Source of the DNA: an uncultured Pseudomonadota bacterium
GTDB lineage: Bacteria > Pseudomonadota > Gammaproteobacteria > Steroidobacterales > Steroidobacteraceae
Direction: 5' to 3'
DNA length: 64,000 nt
NCBI GenBank assembly: GCA_946479515.1
Contig: CAMLGF010000010.1
Coordinates: 1-64,000 of the forward strand
Shown here piece by piece: positions 37,430 to 47,936 of this stretch. The stretch's first letter is position 1. Every line of letters starts with the position of its first letter. Below the pieces are notes generated by a model that worked only from the letters and a program-made list of their open reading frames with translations, ran no database searches and was not told where the DNA came from. A program made the translations under genes and the position numbers.

Positions 37430-39537
37430 CCCTGGATCTGGCGCAGTTCCACGAGACCTTCTTCGAAGAGAGCTTCGAGGCGCTGGACTCCATGGAGGCC
37501 GCGCTGCTGAAGCTCTCCGCGGGCGAGGTCGACGCGGAGCTGATCAACACTATTTTTCGCGTGGCGCATTCCATCAAGGGCGGCGCCGCCACCTTCGGCT
37601 TCAGCGACGTGGCCGGCTTCACGCACACGGCCGAGACGCTGCTCGACCAGATCCGCGCCGGCAAGCGCCCGGTGACCCCCGAACTCGTGGACCTGTTCCT
37701 GCGTTCCGGTGACCTGATGCGCGAGATGCTCGTGGCCACCAAGGACAAGCATCCTCTCGACAAGGCGCGGGTGGGAGCCGTGCATGCCGAGATCGAGGCC
37801 GCGCTGGCCGCGGCACCGGCGCCGGCTTCGGCATCGAATTCGACTGGGACACCGGAGGCATCGCCCGCGCAGCCGGCGCCGCCCGACGGCGCCGGCGACA
37901 TCGCCATGTCCGGCCCCGCGAACGGGTCCGTGGGCTGGCGCATCCACTTCGTGCCGGGACCCAAACTACTGCAGCATGGCAACGATCCGCTGCGCATTCT
38001 GCGCGAGCTGCACAGCCTGGGCAGCTGCGTGGTGCGCGTGGACGCCATGAAGATTCCGCCGCTCGCCGATCTCGACGCCGAGGAATGCCGGATGTCGTGG
38101 AGCGTCGAGCTCAGCGGCGCCGTGGACGAGGCCGCGGTGCGGGCGGTGTTCGAATGGGTCGAAGGTGAATGCGATCTCGCCATCGAGCCGCTGGCCGGGC
38201 GCAGCGCATCGATTGCCTGCACGGCGGGCGAGCCGGCCGCGCCCGCGGTGTCGTCGGGGGCGGCCGCCGCCGTCCCGGTCGCCGCGAATACTGCCGCGAA
38301 GGCGCCGGCCGGCAACGAGCACGCCGAGGCGCGCGCCGGCGAGGGCGGCTCGATTCGCGTCAGCATCGAGAAGATAGACGAGCTGCTGAACTCCGTGGGC
38401 GAGCTCGTGATCACGCAGTCGGTGCTCAGCCAGCTGGCCGCGCCGCTCGAAGGCCGCGACGCCGATGAGCTGCGCAACGCGCTGGTCCAGCTCGAGCGTC
38501 ACATGCGCTCCTTGCAGGAAAGCGTCATGCGCGTGCGCATGCTGCCCATCAGCTTCGTGTTCAACCGCTTCCCCCGCCTGGTGCGCGACCTTGGCCAGCG
38601 CCTCGGCAAGAAGATCGAACTGCGCATGACCGGTGACCAGACCGAGCTCGACAAGACCGTGCTCGAGAAGATCGGCGATCCGCTGGTGCACCTGGTGCGC
38701 AATGCCATCGACCATGGCATCGAGTCGCCCGAAGCACGCTGTGAGAAGGGCAAGAGCGCCACCGGCACCATCGAGCTCAACGCCTATCACAAGGGCGGCA
38801 GCGTGGTGGTCGAAGTCAGCGACGATGGCGGCGGCCTCAAGAAGGACAAGATTCTCGCCAAGGCGCGCGAGCGCGGCCTCGTGGCCGCGGAGGAGGAGCT
38901 GTCCGAGGACCGCATCTTCAATCTCATTTTCGCGCCGGGATTCTCCACCGCCGATGTGGTCAGCGACGTGTCTGGGCGCGGCGTGGGCATGGACGTGGTC
39001 AAGCGCAACATCAACGAGCTGGGCGGGCACGTGCAGATCTTCAGCACGCCCGAGAAGGGCAGCATGGTGCGCATCCGGCTGCCGCTGACGCTCGCCATCC
39101 TCGACGGCCAGCTGGCGCGGGTGGGCAATGAAGTGTACGTGGTGCCCATCGTCTCGATCGTCGAGACCATGCAGGTGCGCAAGGAACTGGTGAATTCCAT
39201 CGCCAACAAGGGCGAGGTATTCCGCCTGCGGGACGAATATCTGCCGATCGTCCGCCTGTACGAGTTGTTCGGCATCCAGCCGGAGCACACCGAGCTGCTC
39301 GACGGGCTGCTGATGATCGTCGAAGCCGACGGCCAGCGTGTCGGCCTGTTCGTCGACGAGCTGATGTCGCAGCAGCAGGTGGTCATCAAGAGCCTGGAGA
39401 CCAATTTCCGTCCGGTCACCGGCCTGGCGGGGGCCACCATGCTGGGTGACGGCCGCGTGGCGTTGATCCTCGACATTCCGGGCGTGATCACCCGATTCCA
39501 GCAGGCGCGCCGCGATCCGGCGCAGAGGGCCGCATGA
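37426..39537 (+). CDS. cheA: Chemotaxis histidine kinase CheA
   Basis: CheA (703 residues) autophosphorylates in response to receptors and passes phosphate to CheY and CheB. P1 has RVAHSIKGGAATFGF with His48. A P2-like domain starts at GWRIHFVPGPKLLQHGNDPL (about 166-260). P3 (about 325-385), the ATPase with HLVRNAIDHGIES, DDGGGLKKDK and GRGVGMDVVKRN, and a CheW-like P5 follow. The ATG at 37426 overlaps the upstream stop. It is complete and precedes cheW with a 4-base overlap. Confidence 0.96.
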   Translation: MTLDLAQFHETFFEESFEALDSMEAALLKLSAGEVDAELINTIFRVAHSIKGGAATFGFSDVAGFTHTAETLLDQIRAGKRPVTPELVDLFLRSGDLMREMLVATKDKHPLDKARVGAVHAEIEAALAAAPAPASASNSTGTPEASPAQPAPPDGAGDIAMSGPANGSVGWRIHFVPGPKLLQHGNDPLRILRELHSLGSCVVRVDAMKIPPLADLDAEECRMSWSVELSGAVDEAAVRAVFEWVEGECDLAIEPLAGRSASIACTAGEPAAPAVSSGAAAAVPVAANTAAKAPAGNEHAEARAGEGGSIRVSIEKIDELLNSVGELVITQSVLSQLAAPLEGRDADELRNALVQLERHMRSLQESVMRVRMLPISFVFNRFPRLVRDLGQRLGKKIELRMTGDQTELDKTVLEKIGDPLVHLVRNAIDHGIESPEARCEKGKSATGTIELNAYHKGGSVVVEVSDDGGGLKKDKILAKARERGLVAAEEELSEDRIFNLIFAPGFSTADVVSDVSGRGVGMDVVKRNINELGGHVQIFSTPEKGSMVRIRLPLTLAILDGQLARVGNEVYVVPIVSIVETMQVRKELVNSIANKGEVFRLRDEYLPIVRLYELFGIQPEHTELLDGLLMIVEADGQRVGLFVDELMSQQQVVIKSLETNFRPVTGLAGATMLGDGRVALILDIPGVITRFQQARRDPAQRAA

Positions 39538-40025
39538 GCGCGAGCTCCTCCGCTTCACCCGAGAGCACGGGGCGCGACACGCAGCAGTTCCTCACGTTCA
39601 GGCTCGCCAACGAGGAGTACGGCGTGGGCATCCTGTCGGTGCAGGAGATTCGCGGCTGGTCCGCGGTCACCGCCATTCCGCATTCGCCGCCCTGGCTGCT
39701 GGGCGTGATCAACCTGCGCGGGCAGGTGGTGCCGGTCATCGATCTGCGCGTGAAGTTCAACTACGCCACGGCCCACTACAACGAGTTCACGGTGGTGATC
39801 ATCCTGAACCTGCGCGAGCGCGTGGTCGGCATCGTGGTCGACGGCGTCTCCGACGTGATCACGCTCGCCGCCGCCCAGATCAAGCCCGCGCCTTCGCTGG
39901 GCAGCCAGGCGGACACCGGCCACATCATCGGCTTCGGCACGCTCGATGAGCGCATGCGGATACTGATGGACGTGGAGAAACTCATGGCGAGCGCCGATCT
40001 CGGCGCCGTCAAGTCCTTGCAATGA
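39534..40025 (+). CDS. cheW: Chemotaxis coupling protein CheW (first copy)
   Basis: CheW (163 residues) connects receptors with CheA. It has [40 protein letters not shown] and [20 protein letters not shown], the core beta-barrel motifs. It overlaps both cheA and the following receptor gene, so the three are one translational unit. Confidence 0.94.
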   Translation: MSASSSASPESTGRDTQQFLTFRLANEEYGVGILSVQEIRGWSAVTAIPHSPPWLLGVINLRGQVVPVIDLRVKFNYATAHYNEFTVVIILNLRERVVGIVVDGVSDVITLAAAQIKPAPSLGSQADTGHIIGFGTLDERMRILMDVEKLMASADLGAVKSLQ

Positions 40026-40042
40026 TTCGCAGAGGAAGTCTC

Positions 40043-42643
40043 GTGAAGATCTCAGATATCAACGTTGGTACGCGCCTCGCGGCGGGATTCGGTGTGCTGC
40101 TGCTGGCCTGTGCCGCGGTGGGCTTCCTGGGCTGGCAGCGGCTGGGAGAACTCGACAGCGATCTGAGCCGCCTCGCCACCCGGGAGTGGAACAAGGCACG
40201 CGTCTCTCTCGAGATCGATGCCCGGCAGCGCGACAACTATGGCCGCAGTGGCGAACTGCTGCTCACCGACGAGGACAATCGCGAAGTCACGCTCATGGAG
40301 ATCTCCAAGAACCGCGGCGAGATCACCGGCGGGTTCAACACCCTCGACGAGCTGGTGGACGATCCGCAGAGCAAGGCGCTGGTGGAAACCATGCGCGAGA
40401 CGCGCGCGAACTATGTTGCGGCTCTGGGCAAGATAGCGGACGCGGTGAATGAAGATCAGCGCGCCAAGGCGATCGAGATCTACGAAACTGAGCTGCTGGA
40501 GGCCCTCGATGCAGCGCTGCGGGCCAACGCAGCGATGGTGGAGCACCAGGACCAGGCCTTCGAAAAATCCTACGCAGATTCGAGTGCGCATGTCGTGCGG
40601 GCGCGCGAGGTGATCGTCGCCGTGGTGCTGGCCGCCATCCTCGCGGGCATTGCATTTGCCGTGCTGCTGGCACGAGGCATCACGCGGCCGCTGCGCGCCG
40701 CGATGAACGTGGCCGAGGCCATCGGCCGGGGCAAGCTCGACAACCAGATCGAAACCGGCGCCCGGGACGAAACCGGCCGGCTGCTCGAATCGCTGGAACA
40801 CATGCAGAGCTCGCTGCGCGCACGCGACGAGAAGGACGCGGACTATCGCGGCCAGATCGCCGCCATCAACCGCGCCCAGGCGATCGTCGAATTCGCCATG
40901 GATGGCACGGTGCGCGAAGTGAATGACAACTTCGAACAGCTCATGGGCTACTCCCGTGCGGAGGCCACCGGCAAGCATCACAGCCAGTTCGTCGAGCCCG
41001 CCCTGGCGGGCAGCGCCGACTATCGCGCGTTCTGGGACAAGCTCCAGCACGGACAGTACGAGGTGGGCACCTTCAAGCGCATCGCCAAGGGCGGGCGCGA
41101 GGTGTGGATCCAGGCGTCTTACAACCCGATTCCCGATCTCAGCGGCAGACCGTTCAAGGTGGTGAAGTACGCCACCGACGTCACCGAGCAGATGGTCAGG
41201 AATGCCGACTTCGCCGGGCAGCTCGCCGCCATCGGCAAGTCGCAGGCGGTCGTCGAGTTCGACATGGACGGCACGGTGCGCAAGATCAACGAGAACTTTG
41301 CGCGCACCCTGGGGTACGCGGCCGCGGAAATCGTCGGCAAGCACCACAGCCTGTTCACGGATGCCGCGATGAGCGGCAGCGCCGAGTACCGCGCCTTCTG
41401 GGCCAAACTCAATCGCGGTGAAGCCGACATCGGCACCTATCGATGCGTTGCCAAGGGTGGCCGCGAGGTGTGGCTGCAGGCGTCCTTCAATCCGATTCCC
41501 GATGCCAATGGCAAGCCGTTCAAAGTGGTCGAATACGCGAGCGACGTGACCGCCACCATGCAGGCGCAGAACCAGCTGCAGCTCGCGGTCCAGCAGACCC
41601 AGGAGACCGTGAAATCGGCCATCGGCGGCGATCTCACGCAGCGCGTTCCGCTCGACGGCAAGACCGGCGACCTCGAGGTGCTGTGCCGCGGAGTGAATTC
41701 GCTGCTCGAATCCACCGGCGATCTCGTGAAACGCGTGAAGGGCGCGGTCAGCGAAGTGCGTTCGGGAGCGGAGGAGATCTCCCGGGGCAATTCCAACCTC
41801 TCGCAACGTACGGAAGAACAGGCCTCGAGCCTCGAGGAGACGGCGTCCTCCATGGAAGAGATGACCTCCACCGTGCGTCAGACCGCGGACAACGCCGGCC
41901 AGGCCAACCAGCTGGCCATGGCCGCGCGCGTGCAGGCGGAGAAGGGCGGCGCGGTGGTCAGCTCGGCGGTCACGGCGATGGCGGGCATCAACGAGGCCAG
42001 CAAGAAGATCGCCGACATCATCAGCGTCATCGACGAGATCGCCTTCCAGACCAACCTGCTGGCGCTGAATGCGGCCGTCGAAGCCGCGCGTGCCGGTGAA
42101 CAGGGGCGCGGCTTCGCCGTGGTGGCCACCGAAGTGCGCAACCTGGCGGGACGTTCGGCGACCGCCGCCAAGGAAATCAAGGCGCTCATCGTCGACAGCG
42201 TCGCCAAGGTCGACGAGGGCAGCCGCCTGGTCGACGAATCGGGCAAGACGCTGGACGAGATCGTGAATTCCGTGAAGAAGGTGACCGACATCGTCGCCGA
42301 GATCGCCGCGGCCTCGCGTGAGCAGTCGAGCGGCATCGAGCAGGTGAACAAGGCGGTGATGCAGATGGACACCACCACGCAGCAGAACGCCGCGCTGGTG
42401 GAACAGGCTGCCGCGGCGAGCCAGGCCATCGTCGAGCAGGCGCAGTCGCTGTCCGCCATGGTCGAGCACTACGACGTTGGCGCGGACATCGCCGTGCGGG
42501 CGGGACAGTCCGCGGCGACGTCCGAGCGCCGCGGGAAGGACCGGCCCTGGGCGAATCCGGCCAGGACCGCGAAGCCGGTCGCCGCGCCGCCGGGCGCGAT
42601 GCGCAAGGTGGCCAATGACGGCGCCGAGTGGAGCGAATTCTGA
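40043..42643 (+). CDS. Transmembrane chemoreceptor with two PAS domains
   Basis: This 866-residue methyl-accepting chemotaxis protein starts [17 protein letters not shown], the common MCP opening, at a GTG with AGAGGAAG upstream (an ATG at 40022 overlapping cheW is possible). Helices at about 15-33 and 189-211 flank a four-helix-bundle periplasmic domain. HAMP follows, then two similar PAS domains (about 275-385 and 398-505) with GREVW motifs, a second HAMP and the signalling hairpin [20 protein letters not shown]. It ends in EWSEF, fitting the xWxxF CheR/CheB docking peptide. The stimulus is unknown. Confidence 0.92.
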   Translation: MKISDINVGTRLAAGFGVLLLACAAVGFLGWQRLGELDSDLSRLATREWNKARVSLEIDARQRDNYGRSGELLLTDEDNREVTLMEISKNRGEITGGFNTLDELVDDPQSKALVETMRETRANYVAALGKIADAVNEDQRAKAIEIYETELLEALDAALRANAAMVEHQDQAFEKSYADSSAHVVRAREVIVAVVLAAILAGIAFAVLLARGITRPLRAAMNVAEAIGRGKLDNQIETGARDETGRLLESLEHMQSSLRARDEKDADYRGQIAAINRAQAIVEFAMDGTVREVNDNFEQLMGYSRAEATGKHHSQFVEPALAGSADYRAFWDKLQHGQYEVGTFKRIAKGGREVWIQASYNPIPDLSGRPFKVVKYATDVTEQMVRNADFAGQLAAIGKSQAVVEFDMDGTVRKINENFARTLGYAAAEIVGKHHSLFTDAAMSGSAEYRAFWAKLNRGEADIGTYRCVAKGGREVWLQASFNPIPDANGKPFKVVEYASDVTATMQAQNQLQLAVQQTQETVKSAIGGDLTQRVPLDGKTGDLEVLCRGVNSLLESTGDLVKRVKGAVSEVRSGAEEISRGNSNLSQRTEEQASSLEETASSMEEMTSTVRQTADNAGQANQLAMAARVQAEKGGAVVSSAVTAMAGINEASKKIADIISVIDEIAFQTNLLALNAAVEAARAGEQGRGFAVVATEVRNLAGRSATAAKEIKALIVDSVAKVDEGSRLVDESGKTLDEIVNSVKKVTDIVAEIAAASREQSSGIEQVNKAVMQMDTTTQQNAALVEQAAAASQAIVEQAQSLSAMVEHYDVGADIAVRAGQSAATSERRGKDRPWANPARTAKPVAAPPGAMRKVANDGAEWSEF
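42005..42369 (+). repeat. DNA-level repeat between the two receptor genes, copy 1
   Basis: The signalling-domain DNA of the two receptors aligns without gaps at a constant offset of 1978 bases. It includes exact runs of 47 bases (42107-42153 with 44085-44131) and 50 bases (42320-42369 with 44298-44347). This is a direct repeat that could recombine. Confidence 0.85.
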
Positions 42644-42651
42644 GGAATGCG

Positions 42652-42723
42652 ATGAAAACGGCGCGCCGCAGCGTCGAACTACCCAGGTCACCCCACTTGC
42701 ACGTGCACACGGAAACCAAATGA
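42652..42723 (+). CDS. Possible 23-residue leader ORF before the second receptor
   Basis: A small frame [12 protein letters not shown]... starts 5 bases after GAGGA and ends in a TGA that overlaps the ATG of the following receptor gene (ATGA). The gene before ends 8 bases upstream. It could simply couple translation of the receptor to the first one. No family is recognised and it may be fortuitous. Confidence 0.3.
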   Translation: MKTARRSVELPRSPHLHVHTETK

Positions 42724-44531
42724 TCCGCTTCTTCACTCGCGGCAAGGATTCAGCCGAGACCGCCACCCACCGTTCCGGCGCGGACGCAGACGCCCGCATC
42801 AGGGCCGCACTCGATCACGTCACGGCCAATGTGATGCTGGCGGATGCCGACCTCAACATCGTCTACCTGAACAAGACCGTGCAGGCCATGTTCCGCTCGG
42901 CCGAGACGGACATCCGCAAGGATCTGCCCAGTTTCAATGCGAACGCCCTGCTGGGTGCCAACATCGACGTGTTCCACAAACAGCCGGGTCACCAGCGCGC
43001 GCTATTGGCGGGGCTCACGCGAACGTTCGACTCGCGCCTGCAGCTCGGCGGCCGCACCTTCCGCATCATCGCCAACCCGGTGCATGACGAGCGGGGTGCT
43101 CGTGTCGGCACGGTGGTGGAGTGGGCCGACCTCACCGAGCAGATGCGTCGCGAAGCGGAGGAGCAGCAGCGCCGGGCGGCGGAGGCGCGCGCGGCCGCGG
43201 ACAACCTGCGCATCAGGACGGCCCTGGATCACGTCACCAACAACGTGATGATGGCCGACGCACACAACAACATCGTCTATGTGAACAAGGCGGTGATGAA
43301 GATGTTCCGGGAGGCCGCCGCGGAAATCCGCCGCGATCTGCCGGGCTTCGATGCCGAGCGCCTGCTCGGCGCGAACATCGACGTCTTCCATCGCAATCCG
43401 GCGCACCAGCATCGCGTGATCTCGGCGATGACGGACACCGTGAAGGCGCAGTTCAAGCTGGGCGGGCGCAGCTTTCGCTTCTACGCCAATCCCGTGGTCG
43501 ACGGGCAGGGCCAGAGGCTCGGCACGGTGGTCGAATGGGTGGACCGCACGCAGGAAATGGCCGTCGAAGAAGAAGTGCAGAGCATCGTCGCCGCCGCGCA
43601 GGACGGCGACCTCACGCGCCGGATCGACGAACAGGGCAAACAGGAATTCTTCAAACGTCTCGCCATCGGCATCAACGGACTTCTGCAGGGCGTGGTCGCG
43701 CTCGTCGCTCAAATCAAGGGCGCGGTGGCGGAAGTACAGAATGGTGCCGAGGAGATCTCGCGCGGCAACGACAACCTGTCGCAACGCACCGAGCAGCAGG
43801 CCGCCAGTCTGGAGGAAACGGCCTCGTCGATGGAAGAGATGACCTCCACGGTGAAGCAGACCGCCGACAATGCCGCCCAGGCCAATCAGCTGGCACTGGC
43901 CGCGCGCCAACAGGCGGAAAAGGGCGGGGCCGTGGTCGGCGCCGCCGTGAATGCCATGGCCGGAATCAACGATGCGAGCCGCAAGATCGCCGACATCATC
44001 GGGGTGATCGACGAGATCGCGTTTCAGACCAACCTGCTGGCGCTGAATGCGGCAGTGGAAGCCGCGCGCGCCGGCGAGCAGGGTCGCGGCTTCGCCGTGG
44101 TGGCCACCGAAGTGCGCAACCTGGCGGGACGCTCGGCGACCGCCGCGAAGGAGATCAAGGCGCTCATCAACGACAGCGTGACCAAGGTCGAGCAGGGCAG
44201 CCGCCTGGTCGACGAGTCGGGACGGATGCTCGAAGAGATCGTCGGCTCGGTCAAGAAGGTCACCGACATCGTGGCGGAGATCGCCGCGGCGTCGCGCGAG
44301 CAGTCGAGCGGCATCGAGCAGGTGAACAAGGCGGTGATGCAGATGGATTCGACCACGCAGGAGAATGCCGCGCTGGTCGAACAGGCCGCCGCGGCGAGCC
44401 AGGCCATCCGCGAGCAGGCGCAGCGGCTGAATGAGCTGGTGGCGATGTACGGCGTGGGCGACACCGATGCGCGCCGCGCCCCGGCGCGGCCGGCCGTGGG
44501 CGCGCGCCCGGCCGTACGGGCGAGGACCTGA
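42720..44531 (+). CDS. Soluble chemoreceptor with tandem PAS domains
   Basis: The 603-residue receptor has no membrane helix. Two homologous PAS domains (about 25-130 and 165-275) each contain an ALDHVT-NVM-AD motif and an LGANIDVFH motif, so they arose by duplication. A HAMP-like linker and the signalling hairpin [20 protein letters not shown] follow. It ends in an Arg/Ala/Pro-rich tail without the xWxxF peptide, unlike its neighbour. It probably senses an internal state such as redox or energy. GGAAACCA lies before the ATG; a much longer upstream frame is a shadow of the first receptor. Confidence 0.9.
   Translation: MIRFFTRGKDSAETATHRSGADADARIRAALDHVTANVMLADADLNIVYLNKTVQAMFRSAETDIRKDLPSFNANALLGANIDVFHKQPGHQRALLAGLTRTFDSRLQLGGRTFRIIANPVHDERGARVGTVVEWADLTEQMRREAEEQQRRAAEARAAADNLRIRTALDHVTNNVMMADAHNNIVYVNKAVMKMFREAAAEIRRDLPGFDAERLLGANIDVFHRNPAHQHRVISAMTDTVKAQFKLGGRSFRFYANPVVDGQGQRLGTVVEWVDRTQEMAVEEEVQSIVAAAQDGDLTRRIDEQGKQEFFKRLAIGINGLLQGVVALVAQIKGAVAEVQNGAEEISRGNDNLSQRTEQQAASLEETASSMEEMTSTVKQTADNAAQANQLALAARQQAEKGGAVVGAAVNAMAGINDASRKIADIIGVIDEIAFQTNLLALNAAVEAARAGEQGRGFAVVATEVRNLAGRSATAAKEIKALINDSVTKVEQGSRLVDESGRMLEEIVGSVKKVTDIVAEIAAASREQSSGIEQVNKAVMQMDSTTQENAALVEQAAAASQAIREQAQRLNELVAMYGVGDTDARRAPARPAVGARPAVRART
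43983..44347 (+). repeat. DNA-level repeat between the two receptor genes, copy 2
   Basis: This is the second copy of the block described at 42005-42369, offset by 1978 bases. Third-codon differences are few in the two exact runs, which suggests recent duplication or gene conversion of the signalling domain while the sensory parts differ. Confidence 0.85.
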
Positions 44532-44533
44532 AC

Positions 44534-45049
44534 ATGCAGTCAGCCGCAGTCGCAACCCGCATCGTCGACGAGGCCGACGCGGCGAGCTTCGCCCAGTTCC
44601 TCACCTTCGTCTGCGCCGGCGAGGAGTATGGCGTGGCCATCCTGTGCGTTCAGGAGATCAAGGGCTGGGACGGCGTGACGCGCGTGCCCTACGCGCCAAG
44701 TTACCTGCTGGGGGTGATGAACCTGCGTGGCGTGATCGTGCCGGTGATCGATCTGCGCACGCGCTTCGGCCTGCAGGCGCGCCCGCCGGACAGTTCGAGC
44801 GTGGTCATCGTGGTGCGCGTGCACACCGAGCACGGCGAGAAGACCGCCGGCATCGTGGTCGACGCGGTGTCCGAGGTGTACAGCGTGGCGCCCGATAACA
44901 TCAAGCCGACGCCGGAGCTCGGCGCGACCGCCGAGCGTGCCTGCGTGCGCAACCTGGCCAGCATCGATGACAAGATGGTCATGCTGCTCGACATCGACCG
45001 ACTCGTGGCCACGTGCATCGCGGCGCCGGAGGCGGCAGGAAACCGCTGA
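44534..45049 (+). CDS. cheW: Chemotaxis coupling protein CheW (second copy)
   Basis: The 171-residue protein is a second CheW, with AQFLTFVCAGEEYGVAILCV, CVQEIKGWDGVTRVPYAPSY and LLGVMNLRGVIVPVIDLRTR. It differs clearly from the first CheW (for instance longer loop HTEHGEKT), so the two are old paralogues and may serve different receptors. It stands after the soluble receptor and overlaps cheR by one base (TGATG). Confidence 0.93.
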   Translation: MQSAAVATRIVDEADAASFAQFLTFVCAGEEYGVAILCVQEIKGWDGVTRVPYAPSYLLGVMNLRGVIVPVIDLRTRFGLQARPPDSSSVVIVVRVHTEHGEKTAGIVVDAVSEVYSVAPDNIKPTPELGATAERACVRNLASIDDKMVMLLDIDRLVATCIAAPEAAGNR

Positions 45050-45915
45050 TGCAGCCCCAGGGTCCCAGTCCGCTCGCGGCGATCACCGGCGACTTCCAGT
45101 TGTCGCAGGCGGAGTTCGAGCGCATCCGCGTGCTGGTGCGCGAGCACACGGGCATTGCGTTGTCGGATGCCAAGCGCCAGCTGGTGTACGGACGCCTGTC
45201 GCGCCGGCTGCGCGCGCTCAAGCTGGGCAGCTTCTCCGAGTACATCAAGCTGCTCGAAAGGGGCGAGCCTGCCGAGCTGGAGGAATTCACCAACGCCGTC
45301 ACCACCAACCTGACGTCGTTTTTCCGCGAGCCGCATCACTTCGAATACCTGGGGCAGGAAGTGCTGCCCGAGGCGCTCAAGCGCAACGCCGCCCTGCGCC
45401 GGATGCGCATCTGGTGCTGCGCAGCCTCGACCGGCGAGGAACCCTATTCCATCGCCATGGTGCTGCGCGAGGCGCGCGAGAAGCTCGTGGGCTGGGATGT
45501 GAAGCTGCTGGCCACCGATCTCGATTCGAACGTGCTGGCACATGGCCGGCGCGGCCTGTACTCGCCGGATCGCTTCAGCGGCATGGCGCCGAAGCGCGTC
45601 AGCCGGTTCTTCACGGACGTCGCCGAGCGCGGCGAGCGCAAACTCGCCGCCGGCGACGAGCTGCGCAGCCTGATCACCTTCAGGCAGCTCAATCTCATGC
45701 ACGAATGGCCCATGAAGGGACCGTTCGACGCCATTTTCTGCCGCAACGTCATCATCTATTTCGACAAGGACACGCAGCGCGTGTTGTTCGAGCGCATGGC
45801 GGCGCTGCAGCGCCCCGGCGATTACCTGTTTCTCGGCCATTCGGAGAGCCTGTACCGGGTATGCGACCGCTACGAGCTCATCGGCCGAACCATCTACCGG
45901 CGGCTGCCGGACTGA
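45049..45915 (+). CDS. cheR: Chemoreceptor methyltransferase CheR
   Basis: CheR (288 residues) methylates receptor glutamates with S-adenosylmethionine. The N-terminal helical domain has LVREHTGIALSDAKRQLVYG. The methyltransferase domain has IWCCAASTGEEPYSIAMVLR, LATDLDSNVLAHG and FDAIFCRNVIIYFDKDTQ. I take the ATG at 45049, which overlaps the cheW stop and follows AGGAAA; the frame opens 12 codons earlier but without support. cheB is 12 bases downstream. Confidence 0.95.
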   Translation: MQPQGPSPLAAITGDFQLSQAEFERIRVLVREHTGIALSDAKRQLVYGRLSRRLRALKLGSFSEYIKLLERGEPAELEEFTNAVTTNLTSFFREPHHFEYLGQEVLPEALKRNAALRRMRIWCCAASTGEEPYSIAMVLREAREKLVGWDVKLLATDLDSNVLAHGRRGLYSPDRFSGMAPKRVSRFFTDVAERGERKLAAGDELRSLITFRQLNLMHEWPMKGPFDAIFCRNVIIYFDKDTQRVLFERMAALQRPGDYLFLGHSESLYRVCDRYELIGRTIYRRLPD

Positions 45916-45927
45916 CGGAACCCGACC

Positions 45928-47058
45928 ATGGCCAGCAAGAAGATCAAGGTACTCGTGATCGACGACTCGGCGCTGGTGCGCCAGATCCTGGTGCAGATTC
46001 TCAAGAGTGCGCACGACATGGAAGTGGTCGGCACGGCCAGCGATCCGTTCGTCGCGCGTGAACGTATCAAGGAGACCAACCCGGACGTGCTGACGCTGGA
46101 CGTGGAAATGCCGCGCATGGACGGCATCACCTTCCTGGCAAACCTCATGCGCCTGCGGCCCATGCCGGTGGTCATGGTGTCCTCACTCACGGAACGCGGC
46201 GCGGAGATCACGCTCAAGGCGCTCGAGCTGGGCGCGGTGGATTTCGTCTCCAAGCCCAAGGTGGACGTGGCCGGTACGCTGGCGGATTTCAGCGAGGAGA
46301 TCCTCACGAAGATCCGCACCGCCGCCGGCGCGCGCGTGCATGCACGCCCGGGCGCCGCGGCGACGGTGCCACCCCGGAATTCCGCGGACGCCATCCTGCC
46401 CGCGGCCGGTGCGGTGTCCGGCGGAGCCGGCGCGGCTGCGCGCAAGATGCTGCGGACCACGGACCGCATCATCGCGGTGGGCGCGTCGACCGGTGGCACC
46501 GAGGCGATCCGCGAATTCCTCATGGGACTGCCGGCGGACTGTCCGGCCGTGGTGATCGCGCAGCACATACCCGCGGCCTTCAGCGCGCCGTTCACGCGCC
46601 GCATGGATTCCGTGTGCCGGCTCAGCGTCTGCGAGCCGCACGACGGCCAGTACATCATGCCCGGCCACGTGTACATCGCGCCGGGCGGCAGGCATCTGCT
46701 GGTGGAGCGCGACGGCACCCGCTATCGCTGCCGCCTCAACGACGGCCCGCCGGTCAATCGCCATTGTCCGAGCGTCGACGTGCTGTTCCGCTCGGTGGCG
46801 CAGAAGGTGGGACCGAATGCCGTGGGCGTGATCCTCACCGGCATGGGCGACGACGGCGCCCGGGGTCTGAAGGAGATGCGCGACGCGGGCGCGCCCACGA
46901 TCGCACAGGACGAGGCGAGCAGCGTGGTCTGGGGCATGCCCGGCGCCGCGGTGAAGCTGGGGGCGGTGCAGGAAGTCCTGCCGCTCGGCAAGGTGGCCGA
47001 GGCCGTGATGCGCCTCGCCGAGACGGCAGGCGCGCAATCGGTCGCCGCCGCCAACTGA
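45928..47058 (+). CDS. cheB: Chemotaxis methylesterase CheB
   Basis: CheB (376 residues) removes methyl groups and deamidates receptors. The receiver has Asp12-Asp13 and phosphorylated Asp58 in [11 protein letters not shown], followed by FVSKPK. A linker of about 30 Ala/Gly residues leads to the esterase domain with catalytic Ser187 (GASTGGT), His213 (AQHIP) and Asp309 (GMGDDGARG). All key residues are present. Confidence 0.96.
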   Translation: MASKKIKVLVIDDSALVRQILVQILKSAHDMEVVGTASDPFVARERIKETNPDVLTLDVEMPRMDGITFLANLMRLRPMPVVMVSSLTERGAEITLKALELGAVDFVSKPKVDVAGTLADFSEEILTKIRTAAGARVHARPGAAATVPPRNSADAILPAAGAVSGGAGAAARKMLRTTDRIIAVGASTGGTEAIREFLMGLPADCPAVVIAQHIPAAFSAPFTRRMDSVCRLSVCEPHDGQYIMPGHVYIAPGGRHLLVERDGTRYRCRLNDGPPVNRHCPSVDVLFRSVAQKVGPNAVGVILTGMGDDGARGLKEMRDAGAPTIAQDEASSVVWGMPGAAVKLGAVQEVLPLGKVAEAVMRLAETAGAQSVAAAN

Positions 47059-47074
47059 TGCAAGGGAGAGGACG

Positions 47075-47437
47075 ATGACGAGAACGATCATGACCGTGGA
47101 CGACTCCACGTCGATGCGGCAGATGGTGAAGGCCACGCTGCAGTCGGCCGGATATGGAGTAGTGGAAGCGGCCGACGGACAGGAAGCGCTCGACTACGCG
47201 CGTGAGAACTCCGTCGACCTCGTGATCTCCGACGTGAACATGCCGCGCATGGATGGCATCACGCTGGTGCACGAGCTGCGTGCGCTCTCCACCTACCGCC
47301 TCACGCCATTGCTGCTGCTGACCACCGAGTCCAGCCAGGAGAAGAAGCTGGAAGGCAAGCGAGCCGGCGCGACCGGCTGGATCGTCAAACCTTTCAATCC
47401 GCAGCAGCTGCTGGCCACCCTGCAGAAACTGCTCTGA
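47075..47437 (+). CDS. cheY: CheY-like response regulator (second copy)
   Basis: This 120-residue receiver has the Asp9-Asp10 pair, phosphorylated Asp53 in SDVNMPRMDG, Thr83-Thr84, and Lys105 in IVKPF. It is shorter and more like the stand-alone CheY coded in chemosensory operons with cheA than like the motor CheY at 33356. The next gene encodes a CheZ-like protein, which suggests it has a dedicated phosphatase. It may act as phosphate sink or control another output. Confidence 0.92.
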   Translation: MTRTIMTVDDSTSMRQMVKATLQSAGYGVVEAADGQEALDYARENSVDLVISDVNMPRMDGITLVHELRALSTYRLTPLLLLTTESSQEKKLEGKRAGATGWIVKPFNPQQLLATLQKLL

Positions 47438-47448
47438 AGCCCGGCCTC

Positions 47449-47934
47449 ATGGACGAACCCGCCAACCGCCCCCTGGACACGCTGCCGCTCGCCGCGGTGC
47501 TCGAGCTGGTCGCCATGCAGCTCGAGGTGGCCATGCAGAACGCTGCCGCGCAGGCCGAACGGCTGTCGCAGTCGGTGGCGCAGTTCGCCTCGGTGGGGGC
47601 GCGTCTCGGTGCGCACACGCGTGCGAGCGGCGACACCGCGCTGGCCGAGCATGCCCAGGCCATCGAGGACGAGGCGGCGCGCGCGATGATGGCCATGCAG
47701 TTTCACGACCAGCTCACGCAGCGCGTGACCCATGTACGCGACGCGCTGGGCGATCTGCACGACGAGCTGCTCGGCGGCGGCACGCCCGACTGGACCGCGC
47801 TCGCGGCCAAGATGCGCGCGCACTACACCATGGAGGACGAGCGACGCTTGTTCGACCTGGTGATGTGGGCCTTCCCCGGCGCCACCGAGCGGCGCGACGA
47901 AGAATCGCTGACCAGCAGCGTGGAGTTGTTCTGA
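47449..47934 (+). CDS. Short CheZ-like protein
   Basis: A 161-residue helical protein with two long helices. AMMAMQFHDQLTQRVTHVRD resembles the CheZ active-site helix, and Asp87 and Gln91 keep the D-x-x-x-Q spacing of the CheZ phosphatase motif. It lacks the linker and CheY-docking peptide of the full CheZ at 33768. Instead it ends in SSVELF, and the adjacent CheD ends in NEVELF. It probably dephosphorylates the CheY encoded just before it. The family name is not known to me; the assignment is inference. Confidence 0.6.
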   Translation: MDEPANRPLDTLPLAAVLELVAMQLEVAMQNAAAQAERLSQSVAQFASVGARLGAHTRASGDTALAEHAQAIEDEAARAMMAMQFHDQLTQRVTHVRDALGDLHDELLGGGTPDWTALAAKMRAHYTMEDERRLFDLVMWAFPGATERRDEESLTSSVELF

Positions 47935-47936
47935 GT

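Noticed and set aside
44885..44902. CCCGATAA in the second cheW as a sigma-28 -10 box.
   Set aside because: No TAAAG/TCAAG-like box lies at the right distance.
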